Source: Cyanobacterium sp. T60_A2020_053 (GTDB lineage Bacteria; Cyanobacteriota; Cyanobacteriia; Cyanobacteriales; Cyanobacteriaceae). Taken from it: a DNA stretch of 64,000 bases. The DNA lies in contig JACYMF010000030.1 of NCBI GenBank assembly GCA_015272165.1, positions 27,599 to 91,598 on the forward strand, read 5' to 3'. Positions 27,159-38,256 of this stretch are shown piece by piece. The notes beneath the pieces were generated by a model. The model saw only the letters and a program-made list of their open reading frames with translations. It did no database searches and had not been told where the DNA came from. Each line of letters begins with the position of its first letter. Position 1 is the stretch's first letter. The position numbers and the translations under genes are program-made.

Positions 27159-28397
27159 ATGTTTTTAGAAATAAACAACTGGTGGCAATTTATCCTTCCT
27201 CCCGTTGCTGGTAGTGTCATAGGTTATTTTACGAATGATTTAGCAATTAATATGCTATTTCGACCTTATAAACCTATTTATATTTTTCAAACAAGACTAC
27301 CTTTTACACCCGGTTTAATTCCTCGTAATCAAGAAAGATTAGCTCAAAGGGTTTCCGATACCATTATGGGTTCTCTTTTGACTCCTGAAGAATTACAAAA
27401 ACTCGCTAAAAGACTATTAGAAACGGAAAGGGTGGAGGGCGCTATCCTTTGGTTATTACAATTATCATTAAAACAAATAAAAGAGGACAAGCAACAAAAA
27501 ACAGCTAAGATTTTAGCGGATATTTTAAAAGATTTATTTGGGGAATCTTTACCAAAATTATTGAAAGTTTTAGCAAGAAAAGATGATTTTTTACAAGTTC
27601 AAATTAATCAAATTTTTGATCGTATTTTATTAGAGTTTAAATTAACAACAGTTCAAGCAAGGCAATTATCAGACTGGTTATTGAAAATAGTTTTTCCTGC
27701 GGATGTATTGCGAGGGGCGCTGGTTAATTTTCTTACAGATAAAAATATCACTGTTATTGACGAAGGGTTTAGAGAAAAAACAAGCGGAACTTATTGGGTT
27801 GTAGCTAATTTATTTGGTGTTAAAAATAGTTTAAATAGATTAAGGACTTTTTGTTTAGATGAAAAAGAATTGGCTAATCAAAGAATTAAAGAGTTATTAC
27901 TATCTCTAGAAGTTAATACTCGTTTACAAGAGTTTTTCTTAGGCTTATCTTTGCAAAATTTACCCGTTGCTACAGTAAAACAATTAAGAGAAACAACAGG
28001 TAAAATTATTCGTAATTATGTTCAAGAAAAAGGACTAGGATTCTTACAAGATTTTAGTACTTCTATGGACTGGCATCAAATCTCGGTCTTAATTATTAAT
28101 CGTCTGCAATCTTCCCCAGTCGTTAACTCTTCTTTGGAGTTAGTAAGTAAAGAATTAGCATTAATTTTAGAGCGTTATTTAGAAGAAGATTTAGAAAAAA
28201 TTGTCGCTCAAGTTATTCCTATTTTATCCATCGATCAAGTAATTATTGAACGCATTAAACAAACCTCCCCTGAAAACTTAGAAAATGCAACTCAATCCAT
28301 TGTTAAAAATGAGTTACAAGCCATAGTCAATTTAGGAGGATTTTTAGGGTTTTTTATTGGTATTCTGCAAAGTTTAATTTTATTTTTCAACAGTTAG
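27159..28397 (+). CDS. DUF445 membrane protein
   Basis: 412 residues with an N-terminal span carrying the DUF445 mark ([20 protein letters not shown], then FRPYKP and [15 protein letters not shown]) and a C-terminal span ([19 protein letters not shown]). The long middle is helical and charged, presumably on one face of the membrane. Function not established. It is 88 bp downstream of menG on the same strand. Confidence 0.82.
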   Translation: MFLEINNWWQFILPPVAGSVIGYFTNDLAINMLFRPYKPIYIFQTRLPFTPGLIPRNQERLAQRVSDTIMGSLLTPEELQKLAKRLLETERVEGAILWLLQLSLKQIKEDKQQKTAKILADILKDLFGESLPKLLKVLARKDDFLQVQINQIFDRILLEFKLTTVQARQLSDWLLKIVFPADVLRGALVNFLTDKNITVIDEGFREKTSGTYWVVANLFGVKNSLNRLRTFCLDEKELANQRIKELLLSLEVNTRLQEFFLGLSLQNLPVATVKQLRETTGKIIRNYVQEKGLGFLQDFSTSMDWHQISVLIINRLQSSPVVNSSLELVSKELALILERYLEEDLEKIVAQVIPILSIDQVIIERIKQTSPENLENATQSIVKNELQAIVNLGGFLGFFIGILQSLILFFNS

Positions 28398-28505
28398 CAG
28401 TTACTAAATAGTTGATGTCGCTGAAGTTACAAAGATAGTAAAAGTGAGATGGGAAGACTTGGCAAAATTATAATTCATAACTCATAACTCATAACTTTTT
28501 AATTG

Positions 28506-29594
28506 TTATTCTCCCTTAACCTCTGAATCGTTACGGCGATTGCGCCATACCTGCCAAGAAGTGTAAATTAATAATAAACTCGAACCAATCACATAAACAC
28601 CGCCACTGGGAAAACCAGAAAAAACAAGAGCAAAACTACCTACCCATAAGGTTAAAGAATAGATAAATAAAACCGTTAAGCGTTGAGAAATTCCTGCGGA
28701 TAAAAGACGATGGTGTAAATGACTTTTATCAGCCAAAAAGGGTGATTTGCCCTGTAAAACTCGACTTAAAATCACCACGGACATATCAACGATAGGCACT
28801 GCTAAAATAATGTATGGTAAAATCACCGCTGTTACTGCTGCTGTTTTTGCCAAACCAATTACGCCAACTCCAGCAAGGAGAAAGCCGATAAAATATGAAC
28901 CACCATCTCCCATGAAAATTTGTGCTGGATTGAAATTGTAACGTAAAAAACCCAGCGCCCCTCCCGCCAACGCCGCCGCAATCAAGGCTGCCGCCGGTTG
29001 ATCCATAAATAAACTAACAATCAACATTACTACGGCGGCAATACCACAAACACCAGCAGCTAAACCATCTAAACCATCAATCCAGTTGATAGCATTTACC
29101 ATACCCACCAGCCAAATGATGGTAACAGGTAAACTTAACCACCATTGATCGATTTGCGTTAAACCTAAGACGGGTATGGAAAGAAAATCAATGCGCACTC
29201 CTTGCCACCAAGCAAAACTAGACACTACCGACTGCACAATGAGGCGAAAACTAGGAGACAGGGTAAATAAATCATCAGTTAAACCAATTAAAAAGAAAAG
29301 ACAAGCACCGATAGTAACTCCCCAAATTTCGGCATCTTTTTCTGGAGATAAAATGCCGAATCCACCCATCCACCAAACTATTAATAGGGCGGTGGTAACA
29401 CCTGAGAAAATGGCTACACCTCCTATTCTAACAATTGGTGCACGGTGAACTTTCCGAGGGTCTGGTTTGTCCACATGACCACTTTTTAAACCGATGGTTT
29501 TCACGAAAGGAGTTAACCACAGTACCACATTCATGGACACGAGAAAGGCGATGAAGTGATAAGTTTCTTGGTTTGGATAGGTTTGGGGATTCAT
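28506..29594 (-). CDS. Polyprenyl-phosphate sugar-1-phosphate transferase (WecA/TagO-like)
   Basis: 362 residues with about ten membrane spans. Joins a sugar phosphate, commonly GlcNAc-1-P, to undecaprenyl phosphate and so starts envelope polysaccharide synthesis. Family motifs: DKPDPRKVHRAPIVRIGG, LTDD, VNAINWIDGLDGLAAGV, FMGDGGSYFIGF, SHLHHRLL. MraY is less likely because the HLHHRLL region is of the WecA kind and the gene is not in a mur cluster. Confidence 0.85.
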   Translation of the reverse strand: MNPQTYPNQETYHFIAFLVSMNVVLWLTPFVKTIGLKSGHVDKPDPRKVHRAPIVRIGGVAIFSGVTTALLIVWWMGGFGILSPEKDAEIWGVTIGACLFFLIGLTDDLFTLSPSFRLIVQSVVSSFAWWQGVRIDFLSIPVLGLTQIDQWWLSLPVTIIWLVGMVNAINWIDGLDGLAAGVCGIAAVVMLIVSLFMDQPAAALIAAALAGGALGFLRYNFNPAQIFMGDGGSYFIGFLLAGVGVIGLAKTAAVTAVILPYIILAVPIVDMSVVILSRVLQGKSPFLADKSHLHHRLLSAGISQRLTVLFIYSLTLWVGSFALVFSGFPSGGVYVIGSSLLLIYTSWQVWRNRRNDSEVKGE

Positions 29595-29755
29595 GGTCAG
29601 TTTTAAAAGTGCAGTAATGATTTATTTTTACTTTTGTCCATAATTTTAGTCGAAAAAGACAATATCTTCACTGCTATGTCCATGAGACATTAAAACTTGT
29701 GCATTAACAATGGAAATTGGTTAGTAGCGCCCTTCATCCTACACAGGAAACTAGC

Positions 29756-30178
29756 TTAATGATGATGACTGCAATATACCCACTCGGAAGGATAATCAAC
29801 ATAATATTCTTTTTTCCAAATAGGGAGACGATGTTTAATTTCATCAATGATGTAGCGCGTGGCTTGAAAGGCAGTATCACGATGGCGCGCGGTAGTAGCC
29901 ACCCATACAGCCGTATCACCTAAGTATAAATGTCCACTACGATGAATCGCCACAGCGCCCATCACCTCATATTTTCCATAGACTTCTTGAATAATTTTTT
30001 CCCCTTCCTTGATGGCTAAAGCGGGATAAATTTGATATTCAAGGGATGTTACCGTTTTTCCTTCATTATTGTTTCTTACCCAACCTTCAAAAACGTTAAT
30101 GGCACCGGCTTCAGTATTTTTTAATTTTTCGAGCAGTGGCTGGGAGTGAATCGGGCGCTGGGTGATACTGAATGACAT
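29756..30178 (-). CDS. moaE: Molybdopterin synthase large subunit
   Basis: 140 residues. The catalytic subunit that places two sulfurs on precursor Z to make molybdopterin, with MoaD carrying the sulfur. Seen: [52 protein letters not shown] and LPIWKKEYY with the catalytic Lys. No other moa gene is beside it. The protein ends in three His residues. Confidence 0.9.
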   Translation of the reverse strand: MSFSITQRPIHSQPLLEKLKNTEAGAINVFEGWVRNNNEGKTVTSLEYQIYPALAIKEGEKIIQEVYGKYEVMGAVAIHRSGHLYLGDTAVWVATTARHRDTAFQATRYIIDEIKHRLPIWKKEYYVDYPSEWVYCSHHH

Positions 30179-30190
30179 AATTTTAATTAG

Positions 30191-30257
30191 AGGTGACAGG
30201 GAGAAGGGGAGGCAGAGGGAGAAGGGGAGAAAGGGAGAAAGGGAGGCAGAGGAGGAT
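30191..30257. repeat. Purine-rich tract upstream of moaE
   Basis: About 67 bp of nearly pure G/A (gggagaaggggaggcagagg and variants). It resembles the 18-bp units at 10605-10730 read on the opposite strand but is less regular. It lies 13 bp before the moaE start codon, within its leader, so it may affect expression. Confidence 0.6.
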
Positions 30258-30269
30258 AATTAATTATTC

Positions 30270-30369
30270 ACTGACGTTACGTACAATCAACATTGAAATA
30301 CTAATTTTTCGTTCCCATTTAACCTCTGAAACTATTTATTAATATCTCGTTTGATGCGTAATATCAGTT
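30270..30369. repeat. 100-bp miniature relative of the element at 22328
   Basis: Its ends, actgacgttacg (30270-30281) and cgtaatatcagtt (30357-30369), nearly match the inverted ends of the insertion sequence at 22328-22947. It has no coding content, so it would be a miniature element mobilised by that family. Confidence 0.65.
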
Positions 30370-30392
30370 AATAATAAAATTATATTAAGTTT

Positions 30393-30420
30393 AGTTGGGT
30401 TTCGTTGCCTTAACCCAACT
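30393..30420. repeat. GTTGGGTT hairpin, copy 2
   Basis: Inverted repeat agttgggtt (30393-30401) with aacccaact (30412-30420), next to the gltD stop codon at 30427. Same family as 5603-5628 and 60640-60665. It could end gltD transcription. Confidence 0.65.
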
Positions 30421-30426
30421 CAGATA

Positions 30427-31911
30427 TTAACGAGGTAAATCACTATAACCCATTAAAAATTCATCGCATTTTTGCGCCACCCCGCGCCCTTCATTGAATG
30501 CCCAAACCACTAAACTTTGTCCCCGACGACAATCCCCAGCCGTAAACACATTAGGAATACTGGTTTGATAATCGTCATAATCAGCTTTAATATTACTACG
30601 TTGATCTTTTTCTAAGTTCATTTGTTCTAGTAAAAATTGCTCAGGTCCTAAGAAACCCATTGCTAATAAGACTAAGTGGGCAGAAACTACTTTTTCTGTG
30701 CCGGGGATAGGATTAGGGATAAAGCGCCCGTCACCGTTGCGTTGCCATTCTACCTCTACCGTATGCACTGCTTTAACTTGACCATTTTCATCGCCCTCAA
30801 ACTTAGTGGCAGTGGTAGTATAAAAACGAGGATCAGCACCAAATTTGGCGGCTGCCTCCTCTTGCCCATAATCAAGGCGATAAATTTTTGGATATTCAGG
30901 CCAAGGGTTATTTTTTGCCCTCATTTCAGGGGGTTGAGGCATAATCTCTAATTGTACCACCGCATTACAACCATGACGGATGGAAGTGCCTACGCAGTCT
31001 GTGCCAGTATCACCACCACCAATTATCACAACATCTTTATTTTGAGCGGAAATAATCCCCTCTGGGTTGCCATCTAATAACGCTTTGGTGTTAGCGGTTA
31101 AAAAATCCATGGCAAAATGGATTCCTTGCAATTCTCGCCCTTCAATGGTCAAATCTCTAGGTTTTCCAGCACCAATACACAAAATTACCGCATCAAAATT
31201 ATTAACCAATTCTTCCGCTTTTAAATCCTTGCCGATTTCGGTATTGCAAACAAATTTTACTCCTTCTTCCTCCAATAAATGGATACGGCGCATCACCACT
31301 TTTTCCTTATCCAACTTCATATTGGGAATACCATACATGAGTAAACCACCGGGTCGATCGGCTTTTTCATAAACAGTTACTTGATGCCCTGCTTGATTTA
31401 ATTGGGCGGCGGCGGTTAACCCAGCAGGACCAGAACCGATGATAGCAACAGTTTTTCCCGTGCGCTGTGTAGGAGGTTGTGCTTTTACCCAACCTTGCTC
31501 CCAACCATGATCAATGATGCTACATTCAATATTTTTGATGGTCACGGGAGGGTTATTAATCCCTAGTACGCATGAACCTTCGCAGGGCGCCGGACAAACT
31601 CTCCCCGTAAATTCGGGAAAATTATTAGTTTTGTGTAAACGCTCTAAGGCTTCTTCCCACAAGCCACGATAAATTAAGTCATTCCATTCAGGAATAAGGT
31701 TATTGATAGGGCAACCACTAGCCATACCACTGATTAACTCTCCCGTGTGGCAAAACGGCGTACCACAATCCATACATCTCGCCCCTTGATTTTTGAGATT
31801 TTCTTCGGGCAAATGAAGATGAAATTCGTCCCAATTTTTTATACGGTCGAGGGGCGCTTTATCTACTGGTAACTCTCTGGTATATTCTAAAAATCCTGTT
31901 GGTTTTCCCAT
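30427..31911 (-). CDS. gltD: Glutamate synthase small subunit (GltD)
   Basis: 494 residues. Passes electrons from NAD(P)H to the large subunit of glutamate synthase. N-terminal cysteines for Fe-S clusters: [22 protein letters not shown] and [12 protein letters not shown] site [21 protein letters not shown] site [12 protein letters not shown], and the final [16 protein letters not shown]. All intact, of usual length. The large subunit is not in the window. Upstream lies a 444-base non-coding stretch. Confidence 0.92.
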   Translation of the reverse strand: MGKPTGFLEYTRELPVDKAPLDRIKNWDEFHLHLPEENLKNQGARCMDCGTPFCHTGELISGMASGCPINNLIPEWNDLIYRGLWEEALERLHKTNNFPEFTGRVCPAPCEGSCVLGINNPPVTIKNIECSIIDHGWEQGWVKAQPPTQRTGKTVAIIGSGPAGLTAAAQLNQAGHQVTVYEKADRPGGLLMYGIPNMKLDKEKVVMRRIHLLEEEGVKFVCNTEIGKDLKAEELVNNFDAVILCIGAGKPRDLTIEGRELQGIHFAMDFLTANTKALLDGNPEGIISAQNKDVVIIGGGDTGTDCVGTSIRHGCNAVVQLEIMPQPPEMRAKNNPWPEYPKIYRLDYGQEEAAAKFGADPRFYTTTATKFEGDENGQVKAVHTVEVEWQRNGDGRFIPNPIPGTEKVVSAHLVLLAMGFLGPEQFLLEQMNLEKDQRSNIKADYDDYQTSIPNVFTAGDCRRGQSLVVWAFNEGRGVAQKCDEFLMGYSDLPR

Positions 31912-32355
31912 ATTTTTATTTAATTTTAATACTGTTATTTTACTGACTAATTAATTTGTTAAATCTTGAAAATATCTACTCTTCTTGACTATTATATGTC
32001 AATTATCCCTGATAATAGCTTGTTATTTTTAATTTTATATGATAAGGAAATAATGTTTTTGATATTTTTTTAACAAAAATATTAGTTTATTTTTAGTGTA
32101 GGATGAATTTTAAATTTATGTTAGATTGTAAAGATTGATTTAACTTTTTATTTACTATTCTTAATAAGTTCTTGTACAAGATTGTATATTGGTAACTTAA
32201 TTCAGTTTTTGACATTTCAGTAAAACTTAGGGCTAACAACGATATGATGTCTCAATAAAACGATAGAGAAGAATCTCAAACTATTGATTATTGGTAAAAT
32301 TGTGTAAGTCTTGATAAACTAAAAATCATAGCTAGGCTCACTAAATTTAAAAATA
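31912..32355. other. AT-rich intergenic region of divergent genes
   Basis: 444 bases between the start of gltD (leftward) and a toxin-antitoxin pair (rightward). It should hold both promoters. It includes the partial palindrome cttgtacaag (32172-32181). I looked for a GTA-N8-TAC site for NtcA, which often controls nitrogen genes, and saw none that is convincing. No gene or repeat family is evident. Confidence 0.5.
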
Positions 32356-32589
32356 ATGATCAATATTCAGACTAAAATATTAGAAACCTTAGACAAAATG
32401 CCCTTATCTCTACAAGAAGAATTATTGCATTATGCACAGTACCTTCAGGATAAATATAGTCAAGCTAGTATGACTTACGCTCATGACGGTGATGTTGTCA
32501 ACGATTTCCGTATTTCTTGGCATGAAGCAATGACAGGGCAAACAATTCCCCTTACTGAAGTTTGGGAAAGTTTAGAAAATGAAGAATAA
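32356..32589 (+). CDS. DUF2281-like antitoxin, partner of a RelE-type toxin
   Basis: 77 residues. The N-terminal helix MINIQTKILETLDKMPLSLQ and the HYAQYLQDKYS segment resemble DUF2281 antitoxins, with an unusual C-terminus (RISWHEAMTGQTIPLTEVWE). The last 11 bases overlap the following toxin gene. Its role as the antitoxin is inferred from size, order and overlap. Confidence 0.7.
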   Translation: MINIQTKILETLDKMPLSLQEELLHYAQYLQDKYSQASMTYAHDGDVVNDFRISWHEAMTGQTIPLTEVWESLENEE

Positions 32590-32944
32590 CCCAAAAGTTA
32601 TCGTTGAGGTAACTCTTACATTTAAACGTAATTTGAGTAATCTCAAGAAAAAATATCGCAGTATTGTTAAAGACATAAAGCCCATAATAGACCAATTAGA
32701 AATGGGAGAATTATTAGGAAATAGAATCACAGGCACTAACTATAAGGTATTTAAAGTACGGATAAAAAATAGTGATATTCAGAAAGGAAAAAGTGGTGGA
32801 TACCGTCTGATTTACTATGTGAAAACACAAAAAATGGTTGTGTTATTAAATGTTTATACAAAATCAGAACAAGCTAACATTACCAATCAGCAAATTATAA
32901 GTATCATCAAAGATAATCAAGCCAGTGATGTGACGGAAAATTAG
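32579..32944 (+). CDS. RelE/ParE-type toxin
   Basis: 121 residues. VEVTLTFKRNLSNLKKKYRS, then GNRITGTNYKVFKVRIKNSD and GGYRLIYYVKTQKMVVLLNVYTKSE, fits the RelE/ParE fold: basic helices then a four-stranded sheet ending in LLNVYTKSE. RelE proteins cut mRNA on the ribosome. The frame is intact. Coupled to the antitoxin by overlap. Confidence 0.8.
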   Translation: MKNNPKVIVEVTLTFKRNLSNLKKKYRSIVKDIKPIIDQLEMGELLGNRITGTNYKVFKVRIKNSDIQKGKSGGYRLIYYVKTQKMVVLLNVYTKSEQANITNQQIISIIKDNQASDVTEN

Positions 32945-33058
32945 AAATTTTGCTACCTAGTTTTTTAATTTTGTCGTTTCAAAAGCTGTAAACTGCAATA
33001 TTAACATTGACAATAAAGTTATGATTAGTTAATAATAACAAGGTCAATCATCGAAATT

Positions 33059-33844
33059 ATGATTAATTTAGTGAACAAATCTCATTCTCTCCAATGGTTG
33101 GTAATTGTCTGTTTAATGGCTTTGGTGACTCTGTCAGGATGTCAACAAGTGGCAACGGAAGCCCCTGTTAATGGGGAGATAGAAAATCCTATTATGGCTG
33201 ATAATATTTCGGAAAACGTACCTACACAAGAAAATAATTACATGAATTTACCTAGATTAGAAGGAAAAGCGACGGTTGTGATGAAGGTTAAGGGTGAATC
33301 TATCACCATTGAATTAGATGGTAATAATGCGCCCGTCACCGCAGGAAATTTCGTTGATTTGGTGCAGAAAGGAGTTTATGATGGTTTAGTATTTCATCGG
33401 GTGGTAAAAGAGCCTCAACCCTTTGTAGTGCAAGGGGGAGACCCTCAAGGAAAAGACCCTAATTTTCCAGCTAGTGGACTTGGCACGGGAGGTTATACTG
33501 ATCCTAAGACAAATTCTCAGCGTTATATTCCCCTAGAAATTCGCCCGGCTTACGATGAAACGAAAGAAGGGGTTACTCCTCCTGACATCATTTACGGTAA
33601 AACCATTACCACTACTCCTCAATTACGTCATGAGTATGGCACCATCGCTATGGCGCGCTCACAAATGCCTGATTCTGCTTCTTCTCAGTTTTATTTTACC
33701 CTCGCTGATTTATCTTTTCTGGATGGTAATTATGCGGTTTTCGGTAAGGTGACTTCTGGTATGGAAGTGGTGGAAAATATCTCTCAGGGCGATCGCATTG
33801 AGTCGGCTGAAGTGGTGACGGGCGCTGAAAATCTCAAGTTGTAA
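33059..33844 (+). CDS. Cyclophilin-type peptidyl-prolyl isomerase, lipoprotein
   Basis: 261 residues. The signal peptide ends LVTLSGC, a lipobox, so it acts outside the cytoplasmic membrane or in the thylakoid lumen. The cyclophilin core follows: [58 protein letters not shown] and [11 protein letters not shown]. An HIP1 octamer occurs at 33789-33796, one of only two seen in the window. Confidence 0.9.
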   Translation: MINLVNKSHSLQWLVIVCLMALVTLSGCQQVATEAPVNGEIENPIMADNISENVPTQENNYMNLPRLEGKATVVMKVKGESITIELDGNNAPVTAGNFVDLVQKGVYDGLVFHRVVKEPQPFVVQGGDPQGKDPNFPASGLGTGGYTDPKTNSQRYIPLEIRPAYDETKEGVTPPDIIYGKTITTTPQLRHEYGTIAMARSQMPDSASSQFYFTLADLSFLDGNYAVFGKVTSGMEVVENISQGDRIESAEVVTGAENLKL

Positions 33845-33958
33845 TTTTTGCACTGAGAGAGGGGAAGTAATAATTATGAATTATGAATTATGAAATAATA
33901 ATTTCCTTTGCCCTTTGCCCCTTGCCCTTTGCCCTTTTAACCAATTATCAATTATTTT

Positions 33959-35053
33959 GTGACTACTGATTTTGACCGTGAAATAATGCAGAGATGCCTC
34001 GATTTGGCACGAAGGGCGCGAGGGAAAACTTCTCCTAATCCCCTCGTGGGTGCGGTGGTGGTAAGGGATGGGGAGGTTGTGGGGGAGGGCTTCCATCCTC
34101 AAGCGGGAATGCCCCATGCGGAGGTATTTGCTTTACGAGAAGCTGGAGAAAAGGCAAAAGGAGCAACAATTTACGTTAATCTTGAGCCTTGTAATCATTA
34201 CGGCAAAACTCCCCCTTGCACTGAAGCGATTATTCAAGCTGGTATCAAGCAAGTTATCATTGGTACAATTGATCCTGATAGTCGGGTTTCTGGGGGCGGT
34301 ATTAAGCGGTTGATGGGCGCTGGAATTGATGTTAGGGTAGGGATTGAGGAAAAAGATTGTCTATTGTTGAATGAGGCTTTTATTTTTCGGGTGACTCACC
34401 AGCGCCCGTTCGGCATCCTGAAATATGCTATGACTTTAGATGGTAAAATCGCTACCATGACGGGAGATAGTAAATGGGTGACGTGCGCTATGGCTCGAAA
34501 TTATGTCCATCATTTACGTTCTACTTGTGACATTGTGGTAGTTGGTGGTAATACAGTTAGGAAGGATAATCCTCGTTTAACGAGTCACGGTGTCTCCAGT
34601 CATAATCCTTGTCGTGGGGTGATTTCTCCTAGTTTTAATTTACCCCGTGATGCTCATTTATGGAATACCCAAGAGGCAAAAACGATTATTTTTACAACTC
34701 CTCACCCTAATTCACCTCTGAAAAGTCATTTACTTAATCAAGGAGTTGAGATTGTTGAGTTAACAGATTTTTCTATTTCTCTCATCATGGATAATTTTTA
34801 TCAACGGGGTTTTAACTCCGTTTTGTGGGAGTGTGGCGGTAATCTCTCGGCTAGGGTGATGGGCGCTGGGGGTATTCAGAAGGTATTAGCTTTCATCGCA
34901 CCGAAAATTATTGGTAGTAACAACAGTTATCATCCCATGGGTGATTTAGGTATTCAAAACATGGCGGATGCTTTTAATTTGCATGATTTAAGTATTCAAT
35001 CTTTAGGTCATGATTTTCTCATTCAAGGATATTTAAGGGTAATGGATAATTGA
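33959..35053 (+). CDS. ribD: Riboflavin biosynthesis deaminase/reductase RibD
   Basis: 364 residues from a GTG start. Two steps of riboflavin synthesis. The N-terminal deaminase has the zinc site HAEVFAL and PCNHYGKTPPCTEAI (about 50-86). The C-terminal reductase starts near residue 147 (RPFGILKYAMTLDGKIA) and has VVGGNTVRKDNPRLT and LWECGGNLSA. Complete bifunctional form. No other rib genes adjoin. Confidence 0.92.
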   Translation: MTTDFDREIMQRCLDLARRARGKTSPNPLVGAVVVRDGEVVGEGFHPQAGMPHAEVFALREAGEKAKGATIYVNLEPCNHYGKTPPCTEAIIQAGIKQVIIGTIDPDSRVSGGGIKRLMGAGIDVRVGIEEKDCLLLNEAFIFRVTHQRPFGILKYAMTLDGKIATMTGDSKWVTCAMARNYVHHLRSTCDIVVVGGNTVRKDNPRLTSHGVSSHNPCRGVISPSFNLPRDAHLWNTQEAKTIIFTTPHPNSPLKSHLLNQGVEIVELTDFSISLIMDNFYQRGFNSVLWECGGNLSARVMGAGGIQKVLAFIAPKIIGSNNSYHPMGDLGIQNMADAFNLHDLSIQSLGHDFLIQGYLRVMDN

Positions 35054-35458
35054 CTTGACAATGGATAAGGGGAAGAATGTAGAATGCAAAAGTAATTAAT
35101 TCTTTTCTTAATTAGGGTTTGCTGAATAAATCAAAAATCTTGTCAAATAAAGATTTTTAGCATCATAAAAACCCAAAAAAGTGCCAAAAATAGGGTTTTT
35201 TAGAGAAAATGCAGTATTTTCTTGTCACTAATCGACAATTTTTAATAAAAGCTCAGAATTTGTCACAGTATTCAGTTATGCGAAAGTCTTTAATTGATAA
35301 GCCTTTCCACTCCCCTAACGACACCACTTTTTCTGCAAACCCTAATTATGTTGTGCCATGAGAAGCACCTCTCTCCCCTGATAATTTACTAGGGGAGAAG
35401 ACTAAAACTATATCGACTAAAGCCTCTTTATCGGAAAGTAATAGATCAAGGATGTTAA
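35054..35458. other. Intergenic region holding an M1 repeat
   Basis: 405 bases between convergent ribD and clpB. Most is taken up by the M1 copy at 35114-35343. The remainder is AT-rich, without a clear terminator hairpin or gene. Confidence 0.5.
35114..35343. repeat. Repeat family M1, copy D (shortened)
   Basis: 230 bp with perfect outer ends, agggtttgctgaa (35114-35126) and ttctgcaaaccct (35331-35343), flanked on each side by aatt. The middle keeps gtgccaaaaat and aagtctttaatt but lacks the cctgacacct block. Confidence 0.75.
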
Positions 35459-38056
35459 TTATTTTGATTGTAAACTTAACCTTTCATCTTTGACATTTAC
35501 CCCAATAGTTTCCCCACTCTTAAACTCTCCCTTCAAAATTGCTTTAGCAATGGTGGTTTCTAAATACTTTTGTACTGCTCTTTTTAAAGGTCTTGCACCA
35601 TAGACTGGATCGTAGCCAATGTCGGCGAGAAAATCGAGGGCTTCTTCTGCCATGTCTAAGAATAATTTTTGTTCAGCTAATCTTTCCTCAAGGCGATTCA
35701 CTTGTAACTTGACAATATGGCGCAGTTGTGATTTATCAAGGCTATGGAAGATGATAATTTCATCAATACGGTTAAGAAATTCAGGGCGGAATTTATCACG
35801 CATGGCATCCATTACCCTAGCGCGCATCACCTCATATTGAGCGTCATCACCCCCCAAATCTAGGATATACTGCGATCCAATATTACTGGTCATAATAATA
35901 ATGGTATTTTTAAAATCCACCGTGCGCCCTTGGGAATCCGTCAAGCGCCCGTCGTCCAAAATTTGCAACATAATGTTAAATACGTCGGGGTGCGCTTTTT
36001 CAATTTCATCAAATAAAATGACAGAGTAGGGGCGCCGTCTCACCGCTTCCGTTAATTGCCCCCCTTCCTCATAACCCACATAGCCGGGAGGGGCACCCAC
36101 CAAACGAGAAACAGTATGTTTTTCCATGTATTCGGACATATCAATGCGAATCATCGCTTCATCGCTATCAAAGAGAAGGAAAGCTAAGGCTTTGGCTAGT
36201 TCGGTTTTTCCTACCCCTGTAGGACCTAGAAAGATGAAACTAGCGGTAGGACGATTAGGATCAGCTAAACCAGCGCGAGAACGCTGTATGGCTTCAGAAA
36301 CAGCCGTTACAGCTTCATCTTGACCGACTACCCTTTCATGAAGTTGATCTTCAAGGTGTAATAATTTCTCTTTTTCTGACTCTACTAATTTACTGATGGG
36401 AATACCAGACCATTTAGAGATGATTTCCGCAATATCTGCTTCTAATACTTCTTCTCTTAATAGTGATTTACCGCTTGTTTGTTTTTCTGCTAAAAGGGTT
36501 TCTTTTTCTTTAATTTGTCTTTGTATATCGGTTAATTTTCCATAGCGCAATTCAGCAGATTTATTGTAGTCATAATTGCGCTCTGCTTGTTGAATTTCTA
36601 CGTTAATTTGTTCTAAAGACTCTCTCAGGGTGCGGATTTGATCGATAATGTCTTTTTCGCTTTGCCATTGGGCATTAAAAGCGCTTTGTTGCTCTTTTAA
36701 ATTGGCTAATTCTTGCTCTAATTTTGCTCGTCTTTCAATAGAGGCTTGATCTTGCTCTTTTTTCAGCGATAAACGCTCCATTTCTAGCTGTAAAATTTTG
36801 CGATCAACCTCATCTAATTCCTCTGGTTTTGAGGTAATTTCCATCTTTAATTTAGCCGCAGATTCATCCACTAAATCAATGGCTTTATCTGGTAAAAAAC
36901 GCTCTGTAATATAGCGATTCGATAATACTGCGGCTGCGACAAGGGCGCTATCGGCAATTTTTACCCCGTGATGGACTTCATAACGCTCTTTCAAACCGCG
37001 CAAAATTGAGATAGTATCAATAACATTAGGTTCATCCACAAATACCGATTGAAAACGTCTTTCTAGCGCGGCATCTTTTTCGATATATTTGCGGTATTCA
37101 TCCAACGTAGTCGCCCCAATACAGCGCAGTTCACCGCGCGCTAACATAGGTTTGAGGAGATTTCCTGCATCCATAGCGCCCTGAGTCGCCCCAGCGCCCA
37201 CCACCGTATGAATTTCATCAATAAAGAGGATAATATTACCTTCCGATTCCGTCACCTCTTTTAACACTGCTTTGAGTCTTTCTTCAAATTCCCCCCGATA
37301 TTTCGCCCCTGCAATCAATGACCCCATATCCAAACTAATTAGGGTACGATCTAGCAAGGATTCTGGTACATCTCGGTTAATGATACGTTGGGCTAACCCT
37401 TCCACAATAGCAGTTTTGCCCACTCCCGGCTCACCGATTAACACGGGATTGTTTTTCGTGCGCCGTGATAGTATCTGAATAGTACGGCGCACTTCATCAT
37501 CTCTACCGATAACTGGATCAAGTTTACCACGCCTTGCCAAGTCGGTTAAATCACGCCCATATTTTTCTAAAGATTCGTATTTTCCTTCGGGGTTTTTATC
37601 GGTCACTTTTTGACTACCTCTAATATTTTTAATAATAGTTTTTAGTTGTTTTTCTGTTAAGTTGAAATCTTTAAATAAATTTTTCCCAAAACGGTCATCT
37701 TTAGCATAGCTTAATAATATATGTTCCACTGAAATAAAATCATCATTAAATTCTTGACGATATTTTTCAGCATTATCTAAAAGTCTATCTAATGCCTTTC
37801 CTAAATAGACGGAATCTCCAACATTTTTAACTTTTGGTTGACTAGCTATAAATTGGTTTGTTTTAGTTTGTAATTTACTGATACTAATATCAGCTTTATT
37901 AAAGATACTGGTAGCTAATCCTTGTTGTTCTAATAGTGCTTGAAACAGATGTTCTGTTTCTATTTGTTGATGATTATTTTCTTTAGCAATTTGGGGAGTT
38001 TTGGTAATAGCTTCCCATGCTTTTTCGGTAAATTGTTCGGGATTTGTTGGTTGCAT
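35459..38056 (-). CDS. clpB: ClpB disaggregase
   Basis: 865 residues. A hexameric AAA+ machine that works with DnaK to rescue aggregated proteins. N-domain, then AAA-1 with GEPGVGKT and [15 protein letters not shown], a long coiled middle domain (about 410-520), AAA-2 with GPTGVGKT and [18 protein letters not shown], and the C-terminal [15 protein letters not shown]. Complete. Cyanobacteria often have two clpB genes; which paralogue this is cannot be told here. An M1 half repeat lies just upstream. Confidence 0.93.
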   Translation of the reverse strand: MQPTNPEQFTEKAWEAITKTPQIAKENNHQQIETEHLFQALLEQQGLATSIFNKADISISKLQTKTNQFIASQPKVKNVGDSVYLGKALDRLLDNAEKYRQEFNDDFISVEHILLSYAKDDRFGKNLFKDFNLTEKQLKTIIKNIRGSQKVTDKNPEGKYESLEKYGRDLTDLARRGKLDPVIGRDDEVRRTIQILSRRTKNNPVLIGEPGVGKTAIVEGLAQRIINRDVPESLLDRTLISLDMGSLIAGAKYRGEFEERLKAVLKEVTESEGNIILFIDEIHTVVGAGATQGAMDAGNLLKPMLARGELRCIGATTLDEYRKYIEKDAALERRFQSVFVDEPNVIDTISILRGLKERYEVHHGVKIADSALVAAAVLSNRYITERFLPDKAIDLVDESAAKLKMEITSKPEELDEVDRKILQLEMERLSLKKEQDQASIERRAKLEQELANLKEQQSAFNAQWQSEKDIIDQIRTLRESLEQINVEIQQAERNYDYNKSAELRYGKLTDIQRQIKEKETLLAEKQTSGKSLLREEVLEADIAEIISKWSGIPISKLVESEKEKLLHLEDQLHERVVGQDEAVTAVSEAIQRSRAGLADPNRPTASFIFLGPTGVGKTELAKALAFLLFDSDEAMIRIDMSEYMEKHTVSRLVGAPPGYVGYEEGGQLTEAVRRRPYSVILFDEIEKAHPDVFNIMLQILDDGRLTDSQGRTVDFKNTIIIMTSNIGSQYILDLGGDDAQYEVMRARVMDAMRDKFRPEFLNRIDEIIIFHSLDKSQLRHIVKLQVNRLEERLAEQKLFLDMAEEALDFLADIGYDPVYGARPLKRAVQKYLETTIAKAILKGEFKSGETIGVNVKDERLSLQSK

Positions 38057-38067
38057 AATTAGTTAGG

Positions 38068-38215
38068 TAGTGCTGAAAAAGTATTTTGGTGAAGAAATGT
38101 AGAATTTAGAATGTAGAATTTAGAATTAATAATTTTTGATTGGGATAGAAAAAATACAGTTTTTTAGAGGAAAAAGGCTATCTTTGGCACTTTTTTAAGA
38201 TTTTATTGTACTCAA
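38068..38215. repeat. Repeat family M1, partial copy E
   Basis: Starts aggtagtgctgaaaaagtat twelve bases upstream of the clpB start codon and runs to the gcactttttt and ttttattgtact words of M1; the far end is missing and replaced by a gccctttgccc tract. It should lie within the clpB promoter or leader. Confidence 0.6.
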
Positions 38216-38256
38216 AACCTTTGCCCTTTGCCCTTTCAACTTTGCCCTTTTTTAAC

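Noticed and set aside
32172..32181. cttgtacaag as an NtcA or LexA operator upstream of gltD
   Set aside because: It lacks the GTA-N8-TAC spacing for NtcA and the extended LexA pattern; a ten-base palindrome alone is weak evidence.
33905..33945. gccctttgccc tracts (also 12675, 38220, 40390, 56805 and 63711) as regulatory sites
   Set aside because: They are irregular low-complexity repeats at gene ends, with no fixed position relative to promoters.
33881..34117. Minus-strand frame upstream of and within ribD
   Set aside because: It is antisense to ribD and ends in repeat words; no family resemblance.
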